From positions 310,001-374,000 of the forward strand of contig JAMPIV010018776.1 in NCBI GenBank assembly GCA_024509875.1: DNA of 64,000 nt. The letters run 5' to 3'. Source of the stretch: Oreohelix idahoensis. Taxonomy: Eukaryota; Mollusca; Gastropoda; Stylommatophora; Oreohelicidae. The translations under genes and the position numbers were made by a program. Within the stretch, counting starts at the first letter, position 1. Each line of letters starts with the position of its first letter. Shown here in pieces: positions 33,938 to 44,449 of this stretch. The notes beneath the pieces are model-generated. The model saw nothing but the letters and a program-made list of their open reading frames with translations, was not told where the DNA came from and made no database searches.

Positions 33938-36196
33938 TGTAGTGGGTTTGATGGTATTGTATGATGGTGATATTACTAAATGTAATGTATGAGGCCAGCT
34001 GTGAAGGCTCCTGAGATAAAATGTAGTTGTGAATTGACAGAAGGCCTTTCTTGCTACCACTACGACCTCACACTTATTTTTTTTCTTTCTAATGAATGTA
34101 TCTATGTAAAATGTCTAGGGTAATGATATGTAATGTGGTGTGATAATTATAGATACACCCACAGATATTTAAGCAGACTAATAATATTAACAAATGTTAA
34201 AATACACTGAACTAACTCACGTGTGTAAAATTTTTGATAGAATTATATTACATTTATTTGTTCTGGATCAAGTTTTATGTTGACCAGAACTTTTTTTAAA
34301 AAAAGGATTTAAAAATTATGAAAGAAATGCATGTAATGTTACATAATAAATGCAAGAGTGTACATATATAAGTACTAGACTAGTTAGTTTTATTAAAATG
34401 TTCTAGTAGTCATCTACTTGGGAGGATAGTTAATGCTTGTGCTGTTGGGGTGGCCTCATCACACCTGTCTATATTGACTACACAGTGTCCAGTAAATTGC
34501 AGGAATTTTATGGGGTATTAGTAACTAAAAGGCGTTGGTGAACTTCCAGCAGACCAGAGGCTCACTCATCTTGCATATGTAGCTCTGGTGCTGAAATCTG
34601 GTGGTCCCACCTCTCCGTGCTGGCGGGCAATAATAGTGGTCTCTGTCACAACGTACTGCACAGATACACTCGAGTAAAATCACCAACTGAATGGACACCG
34701 CCTTGTTGACAGCTGAAACTCACAGCTCTGCAATCAAAGTATTGGCTATGTGTCAAAATTCTATTCTCTACCCACGTCTGGACACAACACGGACACAACA
34801 ACCACATCATACAGACAGGTCAGATCTCTCTGACCAAACAGCACATTTACCATGGTGGTTTTACATCAGATAGGTCCTCCCAGACTATAGATTCTGAAAA
34901 ATATTTATTAGTTTCCTTCCCTAAAAGTGGATAGGTAATATGTTTCATTATTCTCAACACTTGATCTTGTCTTTCCTAACCCTTGTTGGAGTTTATGTAT
35001 ATTGTTGGTCCCTAGACCCTGACTTGGGCGGGGGGTCTAGAGCAAATCCCTACTTGTTTGTAAGGCTAGATTTCGATATGGCAGTATCAAATCACTCGAA
35101 CATTAAACAATATTCAAAATATACAAAGAAATAATTTCAATCTTACCAGATTATGAATAAAGAACACATAAATGCTAGCAAAACTCAGCTGAGCTGCTGG
35201 CTATAGTATGGCGTCCCTGAACTTATTTCACTTTCTTTCATTTGGAAATCACCACACTTTAAAATACTGTGTCTATCATCGAACAACTATTGAGGAATGG
35301 CCCCACTTGCGCGTCTGAGCGCCGATAAAATGATTGTCTGTGGCCAATCACTGCCTAGGTTTATTTGAAATTCAAATTTCCTACCCTAAAGTCATTTCAG
35401 TCATGCTTCAGTCAAGTATGGATGTTTATCTGTTAGTCTGTCCGTCTCTACTTGTTTTTTTCAAAACGTACTTGATTTTTGAACCAACCTTTCTCTCCCC
35501 TCCAAAATTTTGTCGTTAAAAGGTATATTTAGACACAGCTCCCACCAATGTCCCTTCGCTTCCCTACTAAGTAGATTTGAACACCTGCGTCTCGAGGTCG
35601 TGTTTTTTTGTGCAAATAGCGACACTTTTTATTCCATACAGTCTGTCGTTGATGTGAACAACACTGTCTTTTGTCATTATCTTCAATATTATCTATCCGT
35701 CTGTAAAATTAAGAACATATTAGTTCACTGCTCAGAATGGGCCATCCGGCCAGCTAATTTTTATATTCCTAACATTAATATTACGAAAAAGTTACTTTTT
35801 AATTTTTGTAATATTCCAAACATCCGCGTTCTGCCGCTGAATTCAAATCAAAGGCTTGGTATCGCAAAAGCGACCAATAAATGACTGTGGCGTAACATAT
35901 CCAAGGTCCCTTCTGTCGAGTTCCTTACTTTATGTCAACTTGGGGAAACGTGACTTTTCTCCGTTTCCCCCCCAATTGCGTCTCCTTAGTCTTTCTAGTC
36001 TCACGCAATCTTTCCAGTCATATTTTTTTCCTTTTATCCGCCGTTCCCCTCCTGTCTAGCAAGTCAATTTTTATGGAGGGTGATGACCCGCGGTCTGGGC
36101 GATCATGTACTATCAGCAGCCTACGCATTATGTTTTTATCCTTACATGTTATCTTTGGAGGTATTTTACCGTTGTATCTCTGTCAATTTCACTACA
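33938..36196 (-). repeat. 5' LTR of Gmr1-like copy 1
   Basis: Direct repeat of 27353-29593 with an extra 19 bases at about 34505-34523. As the 5' LTR it should hold the promoter; no TATA box is obvious by eye. Small open frames inside occur in both LTRs and are not considered genes. Confidence 0.95.
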
Positions 36197-37991
36197 CCAA
36201 CAAAAGAATTTCCTAGACGATCTTGCAAGACAGGCAGAGGAGGCAGCACTGAGAAATGAACAAAGCACAGTATACAAAATAACTAAATTCATCAGCGGAA
36301 AACGAGGTGCAAACAATATTACATTAGTAAGAGATAAGCTAGGTAATCTCATCACGACAGCAGAGGGACAGGAAACAAGATGGGCAGAGCACTTCAGAGA
36401 AATTCTGAACAAGGAACCACCAGAGACACAACTGAATGTTCCTGAAGCTGAAAACGATCTAGATGTGAATACAGACATTCCACGAAAAGAAGAAATCATC
36501 GCAGCAATCAAAGGATTAAAGAACGGCAAAGCTCCGGGCCATGATAACTTAAATGCAGAGCTATTTAAGACAGACCCTGAGCTAGCAGCAGAACTATTAG
36601 AACCACTATTTGCACAAGTCTGGAAAACGGGGACAAAACCATCAGAGTCGAACAAAGGAATAATTGTCAAGTTGCCCAAGAAGGGAGATCTTGCAGACTG
36701 CAATAATTGGAGAGGAATCACTCTTCTCTCCGTTCCCAGCAAAATACTAGGCAGGATAATTATACAGAGAATTTCAAAGGCAGTAGACCACAAACTGAGG
36801 AAGGAACAAGCAGGATTTAGAAAGAATAGAAGATGTGTAGATCATATATTCACTCTCAGGAACATTATAGAGCAGTGCTCAGAATGGCAAAGACAGCTTT
36901 ACATTAATTTCGTTGATTTTGAAAAGGCTTTTGACAGCATACATAGGGACAGTTTATGGAAAATACTGAGGGCTTATGGAATTCCAAGCTGCATAGTGTC
37001 AATCATAAAAAGCCTCTATGCCAACTTTACGTGTAGTGTTGGGCAGAGCAACCTAACATTTGAGGTGAAGACAGGAGTACGACAGGGATGCCCCTTGTCA
37101 ACCATTCTATTTTTAACAGTCATAGACTGGGTGATGCGCCAGACAACAGAGGGCAGTCCAAGAGGAATAAGATGGACTACATTTTCTACACTGGAAGATC
37201 TGGAATATGCAGATGACATTGCACTACTAGCACATTCACATCAACACATCCAGGAAAAAACGGATAGACTTAACAAGTTTAGCCAGCAGGTGGGCTTGAA
37301 CATCAATTTAAAGAAGTCTGAGGTCATGACGCTCAATGTGAGCAACCCTGAGCCCATATCAGTAAGGAATCAGCAATTGTTACAGACAGATACCTTCACA
37401 TACCTAGGAAGCATAGTAACACCAGACGGCGGGGCAGGCATAGACATCAACATCAGAATGAATAAGGCAAGAACAGCCTTCTTTAGCCTAAACAACATCT
37501 GGAAGTCCTCCCAATACAGCACAAGCACAAAATTAAGATTATATCAGAGCTGTGTGCTTTCTGTGCTTCTCTATGGTGCGGAATGCTGGAGAGTTACAGA
37601 GAAGGAAATGTCGAAATTGTCCTCCTTTCACACAACATGCCTAAGAAAAATTCACCGAATCTTTTGGCCGAATACCATCACTAACCAAGATCTGCTTACT
37701 CGTAGCAAGCAAGAGGACATGCACACCATCATAGCTGGCAGACGGTGGAGCTGGGTTGGTCATGTCCTCAGAAGAGACCCCGATGCCATCACAAGAACAG
37801 CTATGCGTTGGACCCCTGAAGGAAAACGAAAGAGAGGCCGACCAAAAACAACCTGGCGGAGGACTGTGGAGGCTGAGATGCAGGGAATGAACCAGAGTTG
37901 GGGCACTGTACGAAGGATGGCCACCGACCGAGCAAAGTGGAATCAATTTGTTGTTGCCCTACAAGACGCCACTAGGCGTGATGGCCACTGA
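36197..37991 (+). pseudogene. LINE polyprotein, reverse transcriptase half
   Basis: C-terminal half of the LINE begun at 26114. Reading resumes after the second ccaac. Motifs in order: KNGKAPGHDNLNAELF, NNWRGITLLSVPSKI, EQAGFRKNRRCVDH, FVDFEKAFDSIHR (first catalytic aspartate), VRQGCPLS, and EYADDIALL (catalytic YADD). The thumb follows with FTYLGSIVTPDGG and LYGAECWRVTE, then the RWSWVGHVLRRD and TPEGKRKRGRPKTTWRR C-terminal motifs. The frame is open from the junction to the TGA at 37989-37991, with no internal stops, so the LINE was intact when interrupted. It reverse-transcribes LINE RNA at the nicked target site. The open frame that begins upstream at 36105 is partly LTR sequence. Confidence 0.9.
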
Positions 37992-38034
37992 CTGCTTTGA
38001 CGGTCGGCGGCTAAGGATCAAAGAAGAAGAAGAA

Positions 38035-38460
38035 TACATCGGGCTTATTTGTGTTATGCTTTGTCAATACAGTACAGGATCCGATATTGGTAAACTATGA
38101 CGTGCAGACTTTTTAATGTGCTTTTCTTAGTGTGCTTTTTAAAAATGGAAAACATCAAAAAATTTCTTTTTAAACAATGAAAAACTTGCAAGACACTGTT
38201 AAAATAATAACTTTATGCTTTTTTTCTTACTCTGATAGCAAAATGTCCATCTGTGATCGCAATTCGGATACGTCGAAGTATTTTAGTTTGTCACTTCTAC
38301 TTATCCGGACTGCACTAGACGCTTCTTTATATTGTCGAAGACCTTCTGCAGGGTTGTCAAGGTCACGCCTAGGGTAGAACGTGCACTTCTCACATCAAGA
38401 CCGCTACTCTAGTCTGCCGTATTTTCAAGTGCACAGTAACTTTTAGGACACCCTGTATAT
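38035..38460. other. Unassigned, with a possible transposon end
   Basis: No gene is seen. CTTTTAGGACACCCTGTATA (38440-38459) resembles the outer end of some invertebrate DNA transposons, but no partner end was found. A TATC run follows and leads into (AT)n. Confidence 0.3.
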
Positions 38461-38602
<142 letters not shown>

Positions 38603-38678
38603 ACCTTCCTAGTGACGACCATCACTCGCTGTTTACTCCGATGGACGAAAAACGAAATGTAGAAAGGTGAGAAAAATA

Positions 38679-40212
38679 TACCTGTCACAAAAAGTAGGGG
38701 ATATTTTAAGATGGTATGTATTATTTTACAAAAGAGTGGATTTCGTAATTTAATGGTTGTATGGACATATCGAGCACGCTCTTTTCCACTCTCACGTGCA
38801 ATATCATGTTGACCTGGTGACTCGTGATGAGTAAGCCAATCCCAAGAACAGAGGTGGGGGCCCATCCATAAAGTTCACACATTATTCTTTTTCACAAAAA
38901 TGCGTGTATCTCGGGTTTGATGAACACTACTCACCATGGACAGGTATAAAAAGACTCTGCAACAGATAAAATTTCTTTTCTTCGTCATGGAACGTTTGAC
39001 AGAACAGCAGAGATGGATAGGCATAGGCATGTTACAAACCGGAAGTTGGCAAGTTGCAATGTTTATGTTTCACAGTCAGTTGTCAGCAGACTGTGGAACA
39101 GGTATCAAAATTTCCGCACAGTGGCTGATCTGCCTCGGACTGGCCGCCCAAGAGTCACTACACGCCGCCAAGATCAACTTCTTGTTACTCAGGCCCTCAG
39201 AACTCGGACTCTAAATGCTACTCAACTTCAGCAACACCTTCAACAGACCACTGGGATCCGGGTCTCAACTTAGACAGTACGAAACCGTTTGCACCAAGTG
39301 CAACTGGCCTCACGCAGACCGTTTGTAGCTTTGCCCATGTCACCACAACACAGGCGAGCAAGAATGGATTGGTGCCAACGTCATCATCGGTGGACCAATC
39401 AACAGTGGGCATCAGTGATGTTTTCTGATGAGTCCCGTTTCGTTTTGGATTTTCATGATCGTCGAATACGTGTCTGGCGACGGCGAGGTCAACGTTACCA
39501 GCCTGCTGCAACTGTTGCACACAACCGTTATGGAGGTGGCAGTGTAATGGTGTGGGCAGGCATCTGTATAAATGACAGGACCGACCTTCACATATGCCAG
39601 GTCAATATCACAGGGCTCTACTACCGTGACAACATCATCGAGCCTCTCGTTGTGCCATTTGCTCAACGGCACGGACCAGATTTCATCTTCCAGGATGACA
39701 ATGCACGTCCTCACCGTGCTCTCGTCGTCCAAGATCACCTTCAGATGCAGCATATCCGAACGTTACCGTGGCCGCCGATGTCCCCCGACCTGTCTCCTAT
39801 TGAGCGTTTGTGGGACCTCCTGAATAGACGCGTCCAACAACGTCCAGCCGCTCCACAGACTCTTCAGCAGTTAGCCCAGGCCCTTCAGCAGGGGTGGCAG
39901 AGAATTCCTCAAGACAACATCAGAAGGCTTATTTGCAGTATGAGACGTCGTTGCAATTCATGTTTAGCGGCAAACGGGGGCCCTACACGTTTTTAGAAAT
40001 ATTGGAATATTTTGGGGAAAATGAAGTACCTACCTCACCTTGGTTGCCAGTGCGACTAAAATCATGTGAGTAAAGCCATAACACTTCTTATACCGCAAAT
40101 GTCTTGTTATGATGCTCAAGTTTACTTGTACGAAGGAATAAATGAACTAATTTGAAATACATTGTCTGGATAACTTTTAAATTCAATATCCCCTACTTTT
40201 TTGTGACAGGTA
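38679..40212 (+). mobile_element. Tc1/mariner-type transposon
   Basis: Terminal inverted repeats of about 25 bp: TACCTGTCACAAAAAGTAGG at the left end and its complement at the right (40180-40213), differing by one A. Both ends are bordered by TA, the usual target duplication. The enclosed gene is a Tc1-type transposase. At 1.5 kb the length is normal for the family. Confidence 0.9.
38987..39996 (+). pseudogene. Tc1-like transposase, frameshifted and with one stop
   Basis: The N-terminus (MERLTEQQRWIGIGML) is in one frame; a frameshift at about 39050-39075 moves to the frame of the helix-turn-helix region (QSVVSRLWNRYQ, GRPRVTT, a GRPR-type motif). A TAG at 39271-39273 interrupts RVST-TVRNRL, probably from CAG. 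The catalytic domain is then uninterrupted: MFSDESRF, FQDDNARPH and SPDLSPIERLWD. There are 34 residues between the second Asp and the Glu, so it is DD34E. The protein cuts and pastes the element at TA sites. Two lesions make this copy inactive, although its ends look mobilisable in trans. Confidence 0.9.
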
Positions 40213-40879
40213 TATAATGAAACCCAGATGAAGCTGAAATTTTGACAGGTACTTTCATAAGAGCAAAGAGGTTTGAAAAAAAAAACAATGGGCACCAGGA
40301 AAGTATGTTTACATAAAGACGGTGTGGCTCATTATCCATGTTTGCTATCGTCATCATCAACGCCGTGGGTCGTGTGGCGAGCAGGTTTCAGAACAATCGG
40401 CCGTTGAGGAAACCAGGCCGTGTTACCATGAACAATAGGACCCAATTATTTAGAGGGAAATTTTAACATCGATAATGCGCTCTTAACCGAAAAAAAAAGG
40501 AAAATGAAAAGAGAGTAATCGGGCGATGACCGTATATGAGTTTCTAATGGCCTCGTTTGAATGAATGACAATTTCTAATTACTGCTGAATAGCTGATAAA
40601 ATAGTTGATGTATTCTCTCAATGGCTGGAAGAAAGCGCTGTGTAGATGAATGTAGCTCCGTGTACCTGTTCCAATTTGAGATAATCTTTTCATTCAAAAA
40701 ATATCTGGTGTGAAAGCAGTTTAATAAGGCAGTGGACTCATCGATCAAAAAAAAAATTCTGACCATCAAGTGCCCATATTTTTAACTCAGCAAATTTTAG
40801 TTCTGTTCTCTAGATTATTTCGAACGTTTTAGAGATCTCTGTACTTTTCTTTCCATTCCTTAATTCGCTTCCTTTTATT
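40213..40879. other. No recognisable feature
   Basis: AT-rich; no gene or repeat identified. Confidence 0.4.
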
Positions 40880-41592
40880 CAGGGGTTTGCAACCAGTCGA
40901 TGCCGATCTACGGGTAGATCCCAGTGGATGATTTGGTAGATTTTTAGGGGCGGTGTGAAGAAAAAAAAAAGATTTTTTCAACTAGGAAAATTTCGGTCTA
41001 GACCTCTCCCGCCGGCATTTAAAATCGCTGTGTCCTCGGGATGAAGGGTACCTTTTCCGTATTCCCAATGAAAACTCTCAAGCTAGCTACTAAAATATTG
41101 TCGTGAACTGCATGAGATAGGAACGCCATCTTTTCTTGTTAAGGTTCATTATTCCCGCCCCCTCTCCTTTTTGCTTAAAATCACATACACACACAGATAT
41201 ATATATATCGCCTTTAGCCCCACCGATGTCCTATTGTAACTTATCGTTTACTTTGTACATCGACTTTAAGCAAACATTCGTACGATATCCATATCGACTT
41301 TTTAATCAAGATTTAACGTGGGGAAACAATATGAATTTTGCTTTTCTGTCGCTGCAGCATACTTGTTTGTGCAGCGTACTTCTCGTGGCTAAGGTGATGG
41401 GTTCGATTCATGGTATCATCGCGCTCCAGTCTACCAGCTGTAAATGGATACCTGACTTTGCTCTTGAGTTAGGGAAGGAAAAGTATCGAGGAAGGGAACT
41501 GGTCACCCCACGGCTTGATGCTGGACCTAGTATTGTGAAGTCTCTAACAATTCACTCCTCTACGGCAGTATCTGCTATGGGACTATCTTTAC

Positions 41593-41595
<3 letters not shown>

Positions 41596-41669
<74 letters not shown>
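41596..41669. repeat. (AT)n microsatellite
   Basis: Pure AT dinucleotide repeat inside the hAT-like element; the open frame over it is an artefact. Confidence 0.95.
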
Positions 41670-41671
<2 letters not shown>

Positions 41672-41785
41672 GTGCTCTTTAATAATTATAATCACAGTGT
41701 TTTATACATATATTTATATATATAATCACACTTTGATTATAATAATTAAAGAGAGTCAGAGGTAAACCAAAAAAAAAAAAAAAAG

Positions 41786-41786
<1 letters not shown>

Positions 41787-41816
<30 letters not shown>
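41787..41816. repeat. (AC)n microsatellite
   Basis: AC repeat following an A run. Confidence 0.9.
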
Positions 41817-41821
<5 letters not shown>

Positions 41822-42299
41822 ACAAGATAACTAGATACAGAACTGAAAAAGAAGAGGAATTCGTGGAAAGACCTCGCGCGAAAGGCATCTGACAGGAGGA
41901 TTTGGCATGCGTTTGTTGAAGACCTCTGCTCCTTGGGGAGCTAACAGGTAGCTTAAAATATTTCTGTATGTTTTAAAGTCAATACATGTCATTATCTTAC
42001 AAACAAATTAATGATATTTATTTATTAATTGTGTAACGTTGTGATTATAATTATTTACAATCGTGACCACCGGAGGAACATCATTTATGCTATTCGTATT
42101 TCGTACGAATGTTTCCTTACTTGTAAACTCCGATTACAAATACAAAGTAAACGAAAAGTAACAATAGGACATCGGTGGGGCTAAAGGTGAACATTACCCA
42201 TATATATACATATATACGCTAGATCTTCGACGGGCTCAGTGTTACTAAATTAGATCCAAAAGCTTCTGGGTTGCCAACCCCTGATATAGGGGAGTAGGG

Positions 42300-42692
42300 C
42301 AAGATTGTGGAGTCGGCCAAAAAAGGTGTCCGACCCCGACTCCTGAAATTTTTGAAGTTCGACTCCGACGCCCGACTCCAGTTTTTTGACTAGTCATATG
42401 GCATACAATAATGCACTTAAATGGAGTTATATGTATACGTATGATATATGTGTGAGTTAAAGAGTACGTGGCTTTCGTAGATTACGTGTATAACACATCA
42501 TCATTCGTACAATAAAACAACACACAAACTCAAAAAGTTTTTTAAAATAATATAATTTTTTATTTAAATTGAATTGTTTCTTAACAAAAGGATCTGCCTG
42601 GGCTTAAGTCTCGTAAAAATTCGACTCCAACTGAATTACAAAACAACCGACTCCACGACTCCGTCCCCCGACGCCGACCCCACACACCTGTC
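42300..42692. repeat. Possible MITE with CGACTCC-rich ends
   Basis: The left end (42312-42380) has GTGGAGTCGG and CCGACCCCGACTCC; the right end (42620-42680) has CCGACTCCACGACTCCG and CGACGCCGACCCCAC. The two ends are roughly inverted copies around an AT-rich core with no open frame. No target duplication was found. Confidence 0.4.
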
Positions 42693-42725
42693 GTTGAGCT
42701 AACACTTCAGTAACCCAGATGCAGT

Positions 42726-43079
42726 AAATCAGCACCAAATCAACACCAAATCAACACCAAATCAACACCAAATCAACACCAAATCAACACCAAATCAACA
42801 CCAAATCAACACCAAATCAACACCGAATCAACACCAAATCAACACCAAATCAACACCAAATCAACACCAAATCAACACCGAATCAACACCGAATCAACAC
42901 CGAATCAACACCGAATCAACACCAAATCAACACCAAATCAACACCAAATCAACACCAAATCAACACCAAATCAACACCAAATCAGCACCAAATCAGCACC
43001 AAATCAACACCAAATCAACACCAAATCAACACCAAATCAACACCAAATCACACCAAATCAACACCAAATCAGCACCAAA
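42726..43079. repeat. 11-bp minisatellite, about 32 copies
   Basis: Unit CACCAAATCAA, with variants CACCGAATCAA (clustered near 42822 and 42878-42920) and CAGC-type units (near the start, 42983-43005 and the end). One unit near 43048 is a base short. Confidence 0.95.
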
Positions 43080-43199
43080 GCACTAACGCGCTCTTGATGT
43101 GATGGTTACTGTAGCAAATGGTGTTCCATGGTTGGAAATGCTAGCCTTATGCATAACTTCACATTATTCGCCTCTGACGGTTTGTCTTGGTGTTAGCAG

Positions 43200-43270
43200 T
43201 AGCTTTATCTTTATTTGTCTCTATAAAGACCCCCCCCACCCCCTCCCTCCCCCCTCCCCCACCGGAAACA
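43200..43270. repeat. C-rich low-complexity tract
   Basis: CCCCCCCACCCCCTCCCTCC-type sequence at 43231-43262; no gene. Confidence 0.8.
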
Positions 43271-43385
43271 CACGGGGGCCCGGTACTGTTAATGTGACGT
43301 ACGCTATTTGCCATAAAGAATACTGAGTGGCAACCATTATCAAAATATTTTGAACCACAGTGCAATCAACAACACTCAATAAATA

Positions 43386-43874
43386 GGAGGGTTCGGAATG
43401 GCTAAGAGGTATGGCGCCCGCCTCTAATTCTAAAGGTGCCGGGTTCACTCCCAGTACAGGGAATATAATTGATGGACATTTTTTGTTCAGAACCAGTTGT
43501 TCCTAATGATGTCATAATCCCCCCTCATCTCCTGGGTAGTGAGATCGGATGCCTAGCCTTCTCGGATAAGGGCGAACATAAAAAAAAGTCGTAGAGTCCC
43601 GTGAGCAAGTTGTGCACGTTACAAATCCCTGGGCAGTTGGAAACCACAAAGAGTAGGCCATACGGCCGCTGCCCTGGCATAATTTAAAAATTAGGAAACC
43701 TACCCACCACAAAAATATTTATAGAATGTGTGATTCCTGTAGACACATTGCGATCCGTGCCTTGATACGGAGTTCGTACACGGTGCTGAGATCCTCCTAG
43801 TGTGATCTAAGGGAGGAGATCGGAGCACTGATGGAGTTGTCCGTGTGCAATGAAGATGGTACTTAAAACCAAAC
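43386..43874 (+). repeat. tRNA-headed SINE, family S1, with target duplication
   Basis: A 489-bp unit flanked by the perfect 13-base duplication cactcaataaata (43373-43385 and 43875-43887), which fixes both ends. The tRNA-like head has TGGCTAAGAGGTATGGCG (A-box region) and GCCGGGTTCACTCCC (B-box region). The body matches the minus-strand copy at 11095-11597 throughout. It ends in TTAAAACCAAAC. The head implies RNA polymerase III transcription, and a LINE partner would mobilise it; the partner is unknown. Confidence 0.85.
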
Positions 43875-43904
43875 CACTCAATAAATAACAAAATGTACAA
43901 GTCA

Positions 43905-44060
43905 AATGAGCGTTCAACTGGCAGGCTAGTAAGAGGTCTTGCTTCTAGAGGCAAAGAGACCGGGTTCAAATCAAGTTTGGTCACTCTCTGTGATGAGCAC
44001 CAACGTTAACTGAAATCTTTATCAGTTAAAAAAAAACAACCTCAGATTCCTGGGACGCCC
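43905..44060 (+). repeat. Second tRNA-like SINE fragment
   Basis: GTTCAACTGGCAGGCTAGTAAG (43913 on) and GACCGGGTTCAAATCAAG (about 43959-43976) look like A and B boxes, spaced as in a tRNA. The body differs from family S1. Its 3' end is not defined. Confidence 0.4.
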
Positions 44061-44439
44061 TTTGAACAACGACGTAACAATCAATGAATCAATACACTTT
44101 AGCTCCCCAATGAGCATAGGCCCTCGACAAACACATGCCAAGTACTCCTGTCCCGTGCCTTCCGTTCAAGTTCTTTCCATGTTTTCCTCATCATTTTCAC
44201 CCCTGTATCCAGTTCTCGCTACAACAAAGACTCTTGGACTATTTACCTTCTGCCGGGAGATCATACTGGTCAGCATACTCCCATCCCACAACAAGAACAC
44301 ATGAATATCCCGCAACCACATTCTACCCCATGCATCATCCTTCACGTCCTAATCTACCAAATTTGTACTTTCAAAGTCTAAATATTCGTGATTTTTGTGT
44401 TAACGCTGCTTTTATTATTGATATATAAAAACCCCCTCT
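44061..44439. other. No recognisable gene; perhaps LINE 5' region
   Basis: Open frames here have no recognisable motif. It may be the 5' untranslated region or a broken first protein of the LINE that follows. Confidence 0.35.
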
Positions 44440-44449
44440 CCAAAGTTAA

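Larger units (their letters stand above)
27353..36196 (-). mobile_element. Gmr1-like Ty3/Gypsy LTR retrotransposon, copy 1
   Basis: An 8844-bp element with two LTRs of 2241 and 2259 bp, ending TGTAGTG...CACTACA and flanked by the perfect 5-bp duplication ccaac. On the minus strand it carries gag, protease, integrase and reverse transcriptase, in that order, in one frame interrupted by a single TAA. RNase H is missing. A primer-binding-site-like sequence lies just inside the 5' LTR and a purine-rich tract just inside the 3' LTR. The LTRs differ by only about five substitutions, three 1-base indels and one 19-base insertion, so the insertion is recent. The integrase-before-reverse-transcriptase order is that of the Gmr1 group of Ty3/Gypsy elements, not of ordinary Gypsy. 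Confidence 0.9.
25870..38034 (+). mobile_element. APE-type LINE split by an LTR retrotransposon
   Basis: A nearly full-length non-LTR retrotransposon: a GC-rich 5' untranslated region (about 25870-26113, with CCTCCAGGTTGGGGGTTT), one endonuclease-reverse transcriptase frame, and a 3' end with a (AAG)n tail at 38021-38034. The 8.84-kb insertion at 27353-36196 splits the frame; the target duplication ccaac (27348-27352 and 36197-36201) shows where the two halves met. The endonuclease and C-terminal (A)RWTPEGKRKRGRPKTTWRR-type motifs resemble RTE-group LINEs, but the clade needs a tree. The 5' boundary is approximate. Confidence 0.8.
40880..42283. mobile_element. Putative non-autonomous hAT-like element
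   Basis: Bounded by CAGGGGTTTGCAACC (40880-40894) and GGTTGCCAACCCCTG (42269-42283), inverted repeats matching at 14 of 15 positions; CAGGGGT..GCAACC is a common hAT end. A second inverted pair lies inside (TAGCCCCACCGATGTCCTAT at about 41216-41235, and its complement at about 42164-42183). There is no transposase. The 8-base flanks do not match, so the target duplication is lost or the ends are not the true ones. About 185 bases (41016-41200) recur at 49526-49720. Confidence 0.5.

Noticed and set aside
27353..36196. Endogenous retrovirus with env
   Set aside because: No envelope-like frame lies between pol and the 3' LTR; only about 90 bases separate them.
36105..36201. N-terminal residues of the long frame starting at 36105 as part of the LINE protein
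   Set aside because: This stretch is LTR sequence up to 36196; the LINE coding part starts at the ccaac duplication.
43386..43470. tRNA gene
   Set aside because: It is the head of SINE family S1, bounded by a 13-base duplication.
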